Source of the DNA: an uncultured Treponema sp.
Lineage (GTDB): Bacteria; Spirochaetota; Spirochaetia; Treponematales; Treponemataceae
Length of the DNA: 7,883 nt
Assembly (NCBI GenBank): GCA_947176045.1
Contig: CAMWPF010000057.1
Span: 1 to 7,883, forward strand
Direction: 5' to 3'
In this document: positions 1 through 6,129 of the stretch, piece after piece
Layout: each line of letters begins with the position of its first letter
How positions within the stretch are numbered: the first letter of the stretch is position 1
Notes under the pieces: generated by a model
Told to the model about the DNA's origin: nothing
Database searches by the model: none
What the model saw: only the letters and a program-made list of their open reading frames with translations
Made by a program: the position numbers and the translations under genes

Positions 1-701
1 AGCAGGTGGCGGCAGATGGGGCTTGTCCGGGAGTCGTCGATGACCAGCAGGCGGATCGCGGCCGGCGGGTTGTCGGCCCAGCCCTTGAGCTTGCCGGCGA
101 TGTAGGCGCTCTGGGTGTTGGTGCGGTAGACGTTCTCCCAGTAGCCGGGGCGCAGCTTGAGCGCGTCGTCCGCGACGGCCGCCGACACCTGCCTCCACGT
201 CTCGGCGTAGCTCACGCCGGATTCGACTGCATCGGCGAGGATGCCCTTCGCCGCCTCGATGTAGTCCGCCGCCGACAGCCGGGCGACGGTAAAGGCCCGG
301 AATCGGACCATCGGCTCGAGCGCGTCCCATTCTTTTTTTGTCAGCGGGATTTTTGCACGGAGGAATTCCGCGGCCTCCGCAAACGGCACGGGCGGGACGT
401 CGTCCGCCGCCTCTATCAGCCGGGAGCCGTCCATGTCTCGGCCGGCGTGCTCCATGCCCAGCAGGTACGACGCGGCGATCAGGCGCTCGGCGGCAGCGGC
501 GGCGCCGGCATCGTCCTCGCCGGAAACTGCCTTTTGTGCCGCGCTGTCTATGGCTTTTTCATCGTTTTTGACGGCATTTAAATACGCCTCCAACGCCGTT
601 TTTACGGCGGCGCGCACGTCCTTTTTTGCGGACTCCGCAAGGCTGTCAAGCTCGGCGAGCCGCGCCCGCTCCTCACGGACGGCGTCGGAGTCGGCGAGCA
701 T
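1..701 (-). CDS. Mu F-like (gp30) phage head morphogenesis protein, partial at its C-terminus
   Basis: Minor head protein expected to act with the portal during procapsid assembly. The visible 233 residues start at ATG 701-699, which overlaps the portal stop as TGATG. The first 80 or so residues are charged, helical and rich in Ala, Glu and Lys. The recognisable part is residues 188-233: YWENVYRTNTQSAYIAGKL, then RLLVIDDSRTSPICRHL, the pattern of the SPP1 gp7/Mu F head-morphogenesis domain (an N-rich helix, then D-x-R-T-x-x-x-C-x-x-L). The reading frame is still open at base 1, so the rest lies outside. There is no Shine-Dalgarno-like sequence before the ATG; the bases before it are an A run followed by pyrimidine-rich sequence. 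Translation therefore probably depends on coupling to the portal gene, or on frameshifting. Family call from motif and position next to the portal. Confidence 0.85.
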   Translation of the reverse strand, partial: MLADSDAVREERARLAELDSLAESAKKDVRAAVKTALEAYLNAVKNDEKAIDSAAQKAVSGEDDAGAAAAAERLIAASYLLGMEHAGRDMDGSRLIEAADDVPPVPFAEAAEFLRAKIPLTKKEWDALEPMVRFRAFTVARLSAADYIEAAKGILADAVESGVSYAETWRQVSAAVADDALKLRPGYWENVYRTNTQSAYIAGKLKGWADNPPAAIRLLVIDDSRTSPICRHL

Positions 702-1915
702 CAGCAAAAGCGGCAGTTTTTTTTTACACTTTTTTTGCCGTCATCGGACAGCTGCAGGCCGCCCGCGCCGCCGTCGTTGACGAACGCGTCGTCCTCGTCC
801 GCCGGCTCCGGCAGCGCGTAGAACGAGTACAGCGCCGAGCGCGACAGCGGGATCCGGCGGTCGACGGCCTGCATGACCTGCTCAAAGCTCGCGCGGCGCT
901 CGACGTCGAACACAATCTGGGGCGCCGACACTCCCGCACCGTAGTTGAGCGCGACCGTCCAGTCGATGATCTTCTGCAGCACGCCCTGCAGCTCGAGCGC
1001 GACGGCCTTGCATTCCTCGTACAGGAGGTCGGCCTGCACCTCGCCGAGCGCGAGCGAGCCGCCGTTGGTGGTGCTTGTCGCGATCGCCTGCCCCGTCAGC
1101 CCGTAGGAGATCTGCACGTCGCACGCCTCCACAAGCTCCCGAAAGTGCGCGAGGTCGCCGCTCATGCCGACGTCGTTGATGGAGCTGATGTTGCCGACGG
1201 CGGCCGCGGAGCCGGACTGGATGCCCATGAGCATCTGGGCGATCGACGAGGCGCGCTCGCTGATCTTGTCATCGCTGCCGTCCATCTCAAACAGGGCGAC
1301 GATGCTCTTGACGGAGAATTTCTCCGTCGCCTGCAACCAAAAGTCGTAGCCGGCCTGTTTGAACATCCACGCCCAGTAGACGCAGCGCAGGACGCTCGTG
1401 CCGTAGGGGTTCTCGTCGTCGGGGTCGTGGCGGTAGATGAGCCACTTGTAGTCCTGGTCAAGCTCGATGCTGCGCCCGTCCTGCCGGAGGTACGCCTTCC
1501 AGTCGGCTGAGAAGTGGAACCGCTCCGGGCGGCGCGTGATGTAGTTGTCGGGGATCCAGCGGCCGTCCGCCTCCCTCCAGATCAGCTCGGAGACGGAGAA
1601 GCCGTAGTCGAGGGCGGACAGGATGCGCTTGTTCTTCCGCGTCATGTTTTTAAAGAGAGGGATGTCGCGGACGAAGCTGTAGACGCGGGCGGCGGACTTT
1701 CCCTGCTCGATGAGCAGCGGGAAGTTGAGCGCGGCGTTCTTGATCTTGCCGAGCAGCGACTTTATACGCGGGTCAGTCCGCATCTTGCGGTAGGTCTCGT
1801 AGCTGTCCCACGTGCCGGACGCGACGTCGTCCGGATTGGGCATATACGACATAAAGCGCAGCACGCTGTCCGTGACGATCTGCGTCGTCAGCTCTCTTTT
1901 GGTCGGGGTCCTCAT
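701..1915 (-). CDS. Phage portal protein, DUF935 family (Mu gp29-like)
   Basis: Forms the dodecameric portal ring through which DNA enters and leaves the head. It has 404 residues, against roughly 500 for Mu gp29, so it is a short member. Family features are GFSVSELIW (105-113), NPYGTSVLRCVYWAWMFK (169-186), followed by an aromatic segment with EKF, and GGSLALGEVQADLLYEE (285-301), which matches the conserved G-S-x-A-L-G-E block. ATG 1915-1913 is chosen because the protein-like sequence begins there. The frame is open as far as 2410, but that extension is low-complexity and lies antisense to the gene at 2021. No good ribosome site precedes the ATG. The C-terminal tail (after about residue 392, SVKKNCRFC) looks unlike a natural end and is encoded by two A runs, of 7 and 9 bases. 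The stop overlaps the start of the F-like gene. Family assignment is firm; the exact C-terminus is less sure. Confidence 0.9.
   Translation of the reverse strand: MRTPTKRELTTQIVTDSVLRFMSYMPNPDDVASGTWDSYETYRKMRTDPRIKSLLGKIKNAALNFPLLIEQGKSAARVYSFVRDIPLFKNMTRKNKRILSALDYGFSVSELIWREADGRWIPDNYITRRPERFHFSADWKAYLRQDGRSIELDQDYKWLIYRHDPDDENPYGTSVLRCVYWAWMFKQAGYDFWLQATEKFSVKSIVALFEMDGSDDKISERASSIAQMLMGIQSGSAAAVGNISSINDVGMSGDLAHFRELVEACDVQISYGLTGQAIATSTTNGGSLALGEVQADLLYEECKAVALELQGVLQKIIDWTVALNYGAGVSAPQIVFDVERRASFEQVMQAVDRRIPLSRSALYSFYALPEPADEDDAFVNDGGAGGLQLSDDGKKSVKKNCRFC
716..725 (-). other. Candidate -1 slippery sequence at the portal/F junction
   Basis: On the coding (minus) strand, bases 725-717 are nine A followed by C at 716. 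In the portal frame this reads A-AAA-AAA and then A-AAA-AAC, both of the X-XXY-YYZ type known for -1 frameshifting. A -1 slip here leaves the portal frame 13-15 codons before, or at most 5 codons upstream of, its stop region and enters the F frame. That frame is open from just after a TGA at 743-741 and runs through the F-like gene without a stop. The slip would make a portal-F fusion. Seen in the sequence: the heptamers and the open frame. Inference: that it is used. A plain homopolymer with ordinary coupled translation is the alternative. Confidence 0.35.
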
Positions 1916-2020
1916 GCGTCCGATTGTACGGCCGGGCGATGCCGCCTGCTGTAACGGTGGCACGGCGCGGGCTGTGCCACCGTTACAGTCCGCGCGGGCG
2001 ATCGGCGGTAGGATGGCGGC
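1916..2020. promoter_or_regulatory. Divergent control region between portal (leftward) and lysis/packaging operon (rightward)
   Basis: These 105 bases separate the two divergent start codons and should hold the promoters of both operons. A perfect 15-bp inverted repeat lies in the middle (1949-1988). TACAAT on the minus strand (1928-1923) resembles a -10 box. TAGGAT on the plus strand (2009-2014) is a weaker match. Each lies exactly 20 bases outside the inverted repeat. Neither has a recognisable -35 box at the usual spacing, which would suit activator-dependent phage late promoters. If both were -10 boxes, the transcripts would start almost at the ATGs. TAGGAT may instead be the ribosome site for the gene at 2021. 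The function is inferred from position. Confidence 0.5.
1949..1988. repeat. Perfect 15-bp inverted repeat, 10-bp spacer; likely operator or hairpin
   Basis: The left arm CTGTAACGGTGGCAC (1949-1963) and right arm GTGCCACCGTTACAG (1974-1988) are exact reverse complements around a GC-rich 10-base centre, which can add two or three more pairs (1964-1966 with 1971-1973, one of them G-T). It sits midway between two divergent genes. There is no T run on either side, so it is not an intrinsic terminator. A binding site for a dimeric regulator controlling both directions is the simplest reading. A recombination site is a less likely alternative. Confidence 0.85.
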
Positions 2021-2575
2021 ATGAGCACGATCAAGATTGTCATCGAGCGGGCGAAGAGCAGCTACGACTTCCGCGCCGATCCGGCCCGTCCGGACGGCTT
2101 CGACAACAACTACAAAAACAACTCCAAGGACTGGCTCGTCCTCTGCGACGGCGGCACGGAGCTCGCGCGGTTCCGCTGCCAGAGCGTCGCCAACTACTGC
2201 TTCGGCGCCAACGCCACGGCGGACACGGTGGCGCACGGCGACACGGTCGCGCCGGGCGAGTTCGAGCTGCGGCTGTTCGTCGAGCCGCGGAATTTTCACG
2301 GAGAAATTCATGCTATAACCCGGACGCGCGACCTTGACGGGCAGTGGATCGGGCGGGACGCGATGCAGACGACGGCGGGCGGCTACCAAAACGGGCGGTG
2401 GCTCGTCCACGACCGCTGGAGCGCGGCGCAGGGCGGCGACACCGCCTACGCATGGAGCGCCGGATGCTTCATCCTGTCATCGGACGACCTTGCGGCGCTC
2501 AACACGCTGCTCCATGCATACAAGTTCTCGCCGGGCGACATCGTCTCCGGCGAGGTCGTTGAAATCGATCTTTAA
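2021..2575 (+). CDS. YkuD (L,D-transpeptidase)-like protein, probable phage lysis enzyme
   Basis: It has 184 residues with no signal peptide or membrane segment. Residues 74-86 (DTVAPGEFELRLF) resemble the T-P-x-G-x-F strand of the YkuD fold. His130 (GRWLVHDRW), followed by SAGCFILSSDDLAAL (146-160) with Cys149, resembles the H...S-x-G-C-[IV]-x-[LM] catalytic motif. His93 and His97 also occur in a motif-like segment. L,D-transpeptidase folds act on peptidoglycan stem peptides. As the first gene before a holin-like gene, at the place where Mu carries its lysozyme gene 22, a wall-degrading role is likely but inferred. The start is set by TAGGAT ending 6 bases before ATG 2021. The gene ends with tandem TAA TAG stops. 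Known alternatives are a DUF5675- or tlde1 (DUF2778)-like family with the same fold. The fold call is moderate; the substrate is unknown. Confidence 0.6.
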   Translation: MSTIKIVIERAKSSYDFRADPARPDGFDNNYKNNSKDWLVLCDGGTELARFRCQSVANYCFGANATADTVAHGDTVAPGEFELRLFVEPRNFHGEIHAITRTRDLDGQWIGRDAMQTTAGGYQNGRWLVHDRWSAAQGGDTAYAWSAGCFILSSDDLAALNTLLHAYKFSPGDIVSGEVVEIDL

Positions 2576-2599
2576 TAGCAAAAAAAGGAGGTTAAAAAT

Positions 2600-2851
2600 A
2601 TGGAACTTAAGGGCAAGACTTTGTCGCTTCTGTCCAAGGTGCTGGCGCTCGTATTCGTCATCGTGTGCTTCGTCGTATCGGTGGTGGCGCGGATTCCGAT
2701 TCCGATCGACGACACTATCAAGGTGGCGGTGTTCGTCGCGCTGGTGTTCTCTCCAGTCGACGTGAGCATGTGGATTCAAAATTTCTTCGGCTCGCGCCCC
2801 CGCAAGACGATCCCGGACGACGGCAAGGACCATGATGCCGGCGGCGTTTAA
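2600..2851 (+). CDS. Small two-helix membrane protein, holin-like
   Basis: The protein has 83 residues. A positively charged N-terminus (MELKGKTLSLLSK) leads into a strongly hydrophobic helix (about 12-30). A short IPIPIDD turn follows, then a second hydrophobic segment (about 40-52) continuing into SPVDVSMWIQNFFG, and a charged tail with RPRK and DDGKDHD. Size, two-helix topology and position after a candidate lysis enzyme fit a class II holin, which would make the lethal pore in the inner membrane. I recognise no holin family by motif. An excellent ribosome site, AAGGAGGT (2585-2592), lies 7 bases before the ATG and is the strongest in the window, so high expression is likely. Its 3' end overlaps the next gene by 20 bases. 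Confidence 0.65.
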   Translation: MELKGKTLSLLSKVLALVFVIVCFVVSVVARIPIPIDDTIKVAVFVALVFSPVDVSMWIQNFFGSRPRKTIPDDGKDHDAGGV

Positions 2852-3107
2852 GATTATTGCCGCCGCGCTTGCGGGCGTGGCGACGGCTGCCGCGATGCTT
2901 GCGGCGGCGTTTTTGTCGGGGCGGCGGCGCGGACGGGCTGACACGGCGCAGGCTGCGGCGGACGCCGCGTCGAAGAAAAAGGAGGCGGAAATTGCACAGA
3001 CTGATGCTGCTGACCTTGTTGCTGGCGATGACCGGAGCGGCGGCTACCGCAGACGCAAGGACGAGCTTGTCGCAGACTTCGTCCGGCGGACGGAAAACCT
3101 ACTCTGA
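2832..3107 (+). CDS. Small protein with one N-terminal membrane helix, possible inner-membrane spanin-like subunit
   Basis: It has 91 residues. A hydrophobic helix rich in Ala (about 5-28, ending AAAFLSG) is followed by RRRGR, then an Ala/Lys/Glu helix and a charged C-terminal part (GYRRRKDELVADFVRRTENLL). The topology suits an N-in, C-out inner-membrane protein. The start may be ATG 2832 or the adjacent ATG 2835. The ribosome site is weak (AAGG just upstream), and the start lies inside the end of the holin-like gene, so coupling is likely. Its last 116 bases are shared, in another frame, with the gene at 2992, an arrangement reminiscent of Rz/Rz1 spanin pairs. No sequence family is recognised. 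That it is expressed is supported by position, topology and its lack of disruption. Confidence 0.6.
   Translation: MMPAAFKIIAAALAGVATAAAMLAAAFLSGRRRGRADTAQAAADAASKKKEAEIAQTDAADLVAGDDRSGGYRRRKDELVADFVRRTENLL
2980..2985 (+). promoter_or_regulatory. Ribosome site deciding a TTG start at 2992
   Basis: AGGAGG is followed after 6 bases by TTG 2992-2994. The first ATG in that frame is at 3004, which is 18 bases from the site and too far. This argues for TTG initiation and for real translation of the second, overlapping frame. Confidence 0.7.
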
Positions 3108-3360
3108 GGCGGAGGTCTCCGCGCTGCTCGACGCTGTGCGCGCGGAGGCGGCTGCGGCGATCGAGGGCGCGTGGGACGACGGGTACAAGGCCGGCGTCCT
3201 TGCATACGCGCCGGAGGCGGAGGGGCTGCGCGTCATGGCTGACTCGCTGCGCGTAGAAAGCGCCCGGCTCACCGTGCCGGTCTGGCACGTGCCCGTCTGG
3301 GCGGCGGCGGGGATTGCCGTCGGCTTCTGCGGCGGCTACCTCGCAAGGATGGCGCAGTGA
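2992..3360 (+). CDS. Exported membrane protein overlapping the preceding gene; spanin-like layout without lipobox
   Basis: The protein has 122 residues from the TTG start. Residues 1-21 form a signal-peptide-like N-terminus (a basic residue, then MLLTLLLAMTGAAATADA). A helical, acidic middle follows (SEAEVSALLDAVRAEAAAAIEGAWDDGYKAG). A C-terminal membrane helix (about 98-117, VPVWAAAGIAVGFCGGYL) ends in ARMAQ. The gene starts inside the 2832 gene in the +1 frame, as Rz1 does in Rz. But the signal region has no cysteine, so it is not a lipoprotein. A secreted domain with a C-terminal anchor recalls unimolecular spanins, again minus the lipobox. The function is unknown; a part in envelope disruption is inferred from the lysis-cassette position. 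The stop at 3358-3360 overlaps the next ATG. Confidence 0.65.
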   Translation: MHRLMLLTLLLAMTGAAATADARTSLSQTSSGGRKTYSEAEVSALLDAVRAEAAAAIEGAWDDGYKAGVLAYAPEAEGLRVMADSLRVESARLTVPVWHVPVWAAAGIAVGFCGGYLARMAQ

Positions 3361-3722
3361 TGGAGGGGTATGCGCTGACAAACCACATCGCCGGGCTGAT
3401 CGCGAGCCTCGGCATCCCTGCGACAATAATAATCTGCTCGCTCATCATTTTTTTCGTCTTGAGAGAGTTGAAAAAAGAGAACACCAGCACGCGGAAGTCG
3501 ATATCGGAGCTGATGGAGCGCTCGGACTCCAAGGACAAGAGCATCAGCACCGACGTCGACGACGTCAAGAAGCAGCTCCAGTCGATCCAGCAGGAGTACG
3601 TGACCAAGGAGCAGCACTACCGCGACCTCGAGGGCTGGAAGAGCGAGATCGGAGAGCTGCGCACGTCCGTCGCCAACCTCCCGCTCGAGATAATCAAGAT
3701 CATCAACAATTTTAAAGAGTGA
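3360..3722 (+). CDS. Membrane-anchored coiled-coil protein, Mu gp25/DUF2730-like by position
   Basis: The protein has 120 residues. One N-terminal membrane helix (about 10-34, ending IIICSLIIFFVL) is followed by RELKKEN and a long polar, heptad-like region (about 36-95, rich in K, E, D and S) predicted as coiled coil. The C-terminus is LEIIKIINNFKE. A gene with this size and topology lies just before gp26 in Mu-like phages (DUF2730), which is the basis of the tentative name; a XhlA- or holin-accessory-type protein is the alternative. ATG 3360 overlaps the upstream TGA as TGATG. A GTG immediately before (3357) is in the same frame and could also start it. AAGGA at 3345-3349 may serve as ribosome site. 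Confidence 0.65.
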   Translation: MEGYALTNHIAGLIASLGIPATIIICSLIIFFVLRELKKENTSTRKSISELMERSDSKDKSISTDVDDVKKQLQSIQQEYVTKEQHYRDLEGWKSEIGELRTSVANLPLEIIKIINNFKE

Positions 3723-3732
3723 GGTAAAAAAA

Positions 3733-4026
3733 ATGAAGGGGAACATACTGCGCGGCAAGGTGCTGCGGCTCCTCGGCGACCTGTATCCGGCCGGCATCGA
3801 GGAGACGGGCATGGTCGGCATCTACTATCAATACGACAAGGTTGACGACATCATCTGCGCCGCCGCCTACCTGTGCGACAAGGGGCTCGTCCGCAAGACC
3901 CAGACGCCGCACCCCTACAAAAAGCAGCAGGACATCACGTGCTACAAAATCACGGCGCGCGGAATCGACCTCCTTGAGGGGACGATACCCGCCGAGGCCG
4001 GCATCTCCGTGCCGCGGGAGGGCTGA
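3733..4026 (+). CDS. Mu gp26-like phage protein (VpaChn25_0724 type), winged-helix
   Basis: The protein has 97 residues. The sequence has the layout of a small winged-helix protein: an N-terminal helix (GKVLRLLGDLYPAG), a central helix pair (YDKVDDIICAAAYLCDKGLVRKT, about 34-56), then a strand and the conserved ending CYKITARGIDLLEGTIP...GISVPREG. The T-x-R-G-x-D-x-x-x-G followed by a P-x-x-G-I/V...P tail is characteristic of the family next to DUF3486 in Mu-like phages. The molecular role is not established; a packaging or regulatory role is possible. The ribosome site GAGGT (3721-3725) lies 7 bases before ATG 3733. The stop overlaps the start of the next gene. Confidence 0.75.
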   Translation: MKGNILRGKVLRLLGDLYPAGIEETGMVGIYYQYDKVDDIICAAAYLCDKGLVRKTQTPHPYKKQQDITCYKITARGIDLLEGTIPAEAGISVPREG

Positions 4027-4562
4027 TGGGACGCAAGGGCAAGGCGGCGGAGAACGGGCTGGTCGAGCTGATCGTCGACAAGTGGGCCGGTGGGAAAAAG
4101 ACCATCGTCTACGTCACCGAGGAGGTCAACCGCGAGCTGGAGCGGCGCGGGCTGCACATCACGTTCAGCCGCGAGTCGATCCGCCGCGTGGTCAAGACCT
4201 ACGAGGAGGAGGTGGCGGACGCCAAGATGGCCATCGACGCGGCCAAGGCGATGGCGGAAGTCCTCAAGGACAGCCCCGGAACGGAGGCGTCGGAGGCGAT
4301 GCTCATGCAGATATCGTCGCTCATCGCCAAGGACATCCGCAGCATCGACTCGCTTGAATTTGAGAGCCCGATAGACCTGTGCAACTCGGCGGCGCGCGTC
4401 GCGGAGTCGCAGGCGAAGCTGTCGGCGTACCGCACCAAGGCTGTCAAGGCGCTCGACAAGGCCAAGGAGCAGCTCAAGGCGGAGCTGCACAAGGAGATCC
4501 AGAGCGATCCGGAGCTGCTTGCGCGGCTGTACGCGATCATCGACCGGGCGGAGGTGCAGTGA
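4026..4562 (+). CDS. Putative small terminase subunit, DUF3486 (Mu gp27-like)
   Basis: The protein has 178 residues and no membrane segment. After a basic start (MGRKGKAAENG) residues 10-60 form a helix-turn-helix-like region (LVELIVDKW...TIVYVTEEVNREL...ITFSRESIRRVVKTYEEEV), which would bind the phage packaging signal. The rest is a long helical region suited to oligomerisation. It contains SLEFESPIDLCNSAARVAESQAKLS and the basic helix KAVKALDKAKEQLKAELHKEI. Order (gp26-like, this, large terminase) and length match Mu gp27. ATG 4026 overlaps the upstream TGA, and a GGGAGGG ribosome site lies just before. The TGA at 4560-4562 overlaps the terminase ATG, so the two subunits are probably made in linked amounts. 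Confidence 0.8.
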   Translation: MGRKGKAAENGLVELIVDKWAGGKKTIVYVTEEVNRELERRGLHITFSRESIRRVVKTYEEEVADAKMAIDAAKAMAEVLKDSPGTEASEAMLMQISSLIAKDIRSIDSLEFESPIDLCNSAARVAESQAKLSAYRTKAVKALDKAKEQLKAELHKEIQSDPELLARLYAIIDRAEVQ

Positions 4563-6100
4563 TGGGGCTTGTCGAGGAGCTTGCGGGCGCAGGGCGCGAG
4601 GCGGCGGAGCGGCAGCGGCGGACCGTCCGGGCGCAGGACGACTTCGGCTTCTTCTGCCGGACGTACCTGTCCGACTACTTTTTTGAGGAGCCGGCGGAGT
4701 ACCAGGCGCTCCTGTACAAGGTCGCCGACAGCCGGGCGCTGACGCCGGAGCTGGCGGAGCGCCTGCGCCCGTTCGTCCGGGACAAGTACCGGCCGCTCCT
4801 CCGTCCGGCAGACCGGCTTTCCGGCGCGATGTTCATCGAGCCCCGCGAGCACGGCAAGACGGTCCGCTGGTCGTTCGCGTACGTCCTCTGGTGCGTCCTC
4901 ACCGGGCGAGCCAAGTACGTCCTGCTCATCGGCGCGTCCGGCGACGCGGCGGCGGAGAACCTGTCCAATATCAAGACCGAAATCGAAGAGAACGAGGCGA
5001 TCGCCGCGGACTTCGGCGAGCTTCAAGGCGCGGTCTGGACAAACCGCCGCATGGAGCTCGCCAACGGCACGTGCATCCAGTGCAAGGGCTCGGGCGCGTC
5101 AATGCGCGGCACGAGGTTCCGGCAGTACCGCCCCGACCTTATCGTCATCGACGACGTGCTCAAGGACGACGCGACAAATTCGTTCACGCAGCGCAACAAG
5201 ATCCACCGCTGGCTCAAGCGCGTCGTCTTCAACTTGGGCAAGTCGGCGTTCATTATCTGGGTCAACACGATCTTCCACAGCGACGACCCAATCAGCCGCC
5301 TGTGCCGGGAGGTGGAGTCCGGAGACCTTGTCAACTGGATCGCCGTGCGGCTGTCATGCATTCTGGAAGACGGTTCGCCGCTGTGGCCGGAGTACTGGGA
5401 CCTCCAGTCGCTAGCGGACAAAAAGCGCACCATCGGCGCGGCGGCGTTCTCGACGGAGTACATGAACGAGCCGCTGTCGGATGAGGAGCGCATCATCCAC
5501 CCGGAGTGGATCGCCGAGCACCGCTACGACGAGCTTCCGCCTCGCAGCCGGCTGCGCTTCTTTCTCGGCGTGGATCCTGCGACAGGCAAGCACGACGGCA
5601 CGGCGGAGGTGCCGGTGGCGCAGGACTCCGAGACGGGCATCTTGTACGTCCTGCCGTCGTTCGCGGACACCTGCACGGAGCAGCGGACGGTGGAGCAGAT
5701 GGTGATGCTGCACCGCCTCTACCGGTTCGGCGCGATAGCGTGGGAGGACGTGGCTTTTTCGGGCATTTACGGCAACTACATCCAGCGGCTTGCCGCGGAA
5801 AAGGGTGTCTATCTGCCGATAATCAAGGTCGGCACAGGCGGCAAAAGCAAGGAGATGCGCGTCCGCTCCTATTCAATGCTGATCCAAAACGGATTCATCC
5901 GCTTTCCGTCCAAGGGCTGCTCCAACATCGAGACGCAGCTGTCGGAGTTTCCCCTGGGGGCGTTCGACGACCTGTGCGACGCGCTCTGGCTTGCGGTGCA
6001 GGCGGCGGAAAAGGGCGGCGGCAGGGTGCAGGCGGTCAGCGCGATCAAGACGCAGGTGCGGACGCTGGCGACGGGGATAATCAGCAAAGCTCGACGGTAA
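4562..6100 (+). CDS. Large terminase subunit (Mu gp28-like), ATPase and nuclease
   Basis: Motor that cuts and packages phage DNA through the portal; 512 residues, normal for the family. The ATPase domain has a Walker A-like EPREHGKT (93-100), Walker B LIVIDDV (193-199) with Asp197/Asp198, and a coupling motif around WVNT (233-236). The RNase H-like nuclease domain has GVDPATG with Asp338, an acidic residue Glu395 in AIAWEDVAFSG, and FDDLCDALW (469-476), where Asp473 would complete the metal site. The frame is open upstream, but ATG 4562 is chosen: GGAGGT (4550-4555) lies 6 bases before it and it overlaps the stop of the small subunit. The active-site set looks intact. It is the last gene of the operon, next to host DNA rather than to the portal, which is unusual. 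Confidence 0.92.
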   Translation: MGLVEELAGAGREAAERQRRTVRAQDDFGFFCRTYLSDYFFEEPAEYQALLYKVADSRALTPELAERLRPFVRDKYRPLLRPADRLSGAMFIEPREHGKTVRWSFAYVLWCVLTGRAKYVLLIGASGDAAAENLSNIKTEIEENEAIAADFGELQGAVWTNRRMELANGTCIQCKGSGASMRGTRFRQYRPDLIVIDDVLKDDATNSFTQRNKIHRWLKRVVFNLGKSAFIIWVNTIFHSDDPISRLCREVESGDLVNWIAVRLSCILEDGSPLWPEYWDLQSLADKKRTIGAAAFSTEYMNEPLSDEERIIHPEWIAEHRYDELPPRSRLRFFLGVDPATGKHDGTAEVPVAQDSETGILYVLPSFADTCTEQRTVEQMVMLHRLYRFGAIAWEDVAFSGIYGNYIQRLAAEKGVYLPIIKVGTGGKSKEMRVRSYSMLIQNGFIRFPSKGCSNIETQLSEFPLGAFDDLCDALWLAVQAAEKGGGRVQAVSAIKTQVRTLATGIISKARR

Positions 6101-6117
6101 CGATTCTGGTAACGATT
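6096..6117 (+). repeat. Two 10-bp direct repeats, 12-bp period, across the terminase stop
   Basis: GGTAACGATT occurs at 6096-6105 and again at 6108-6117, separated by CT. The first copy includes the terminase TAA (6098-6100). Its core GTAACG also occurs in the arms of the inverted repeat at 1949-1988, though six bases could be shared by chance. A protein-binding repeat near the phage end is possible but not shown. Confidence 0.6.
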
Positions 6118-6129
6118 GAGCCTTTTTTC

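Noticed and set aside
626..1954. Long plus-strand open frames opposite the portal and F genes (626-1510 and 1514-1954)
   Set aside because: They are mirror frames produced by GC-rich codon use in the minus-strand genes. Their translations are Arg/Val/Ala/Asp-rich with no family motif.
1949..1988. Reading the inverted repeat as a bidirectional terminator
   Set aside because: No T run follows on either strand, and it lies between divergent start codons, not between gene ends.
1916..2410. N-terminal extension of the portal frame up to 2410
   Set aside because: The added residues are low-complexity, lie antisense to the well-supported gene at 2021, cross the inverted repeat, and add nothing to the DUF935 domain, which starts just after ATG 1915.
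4199..5026. 275-codon minus-strand frame opposite the terminase genes
   Set aside because: Shadow of two firmly identified plus-strand genes; the composition is typical of antisense GC-rich frames.
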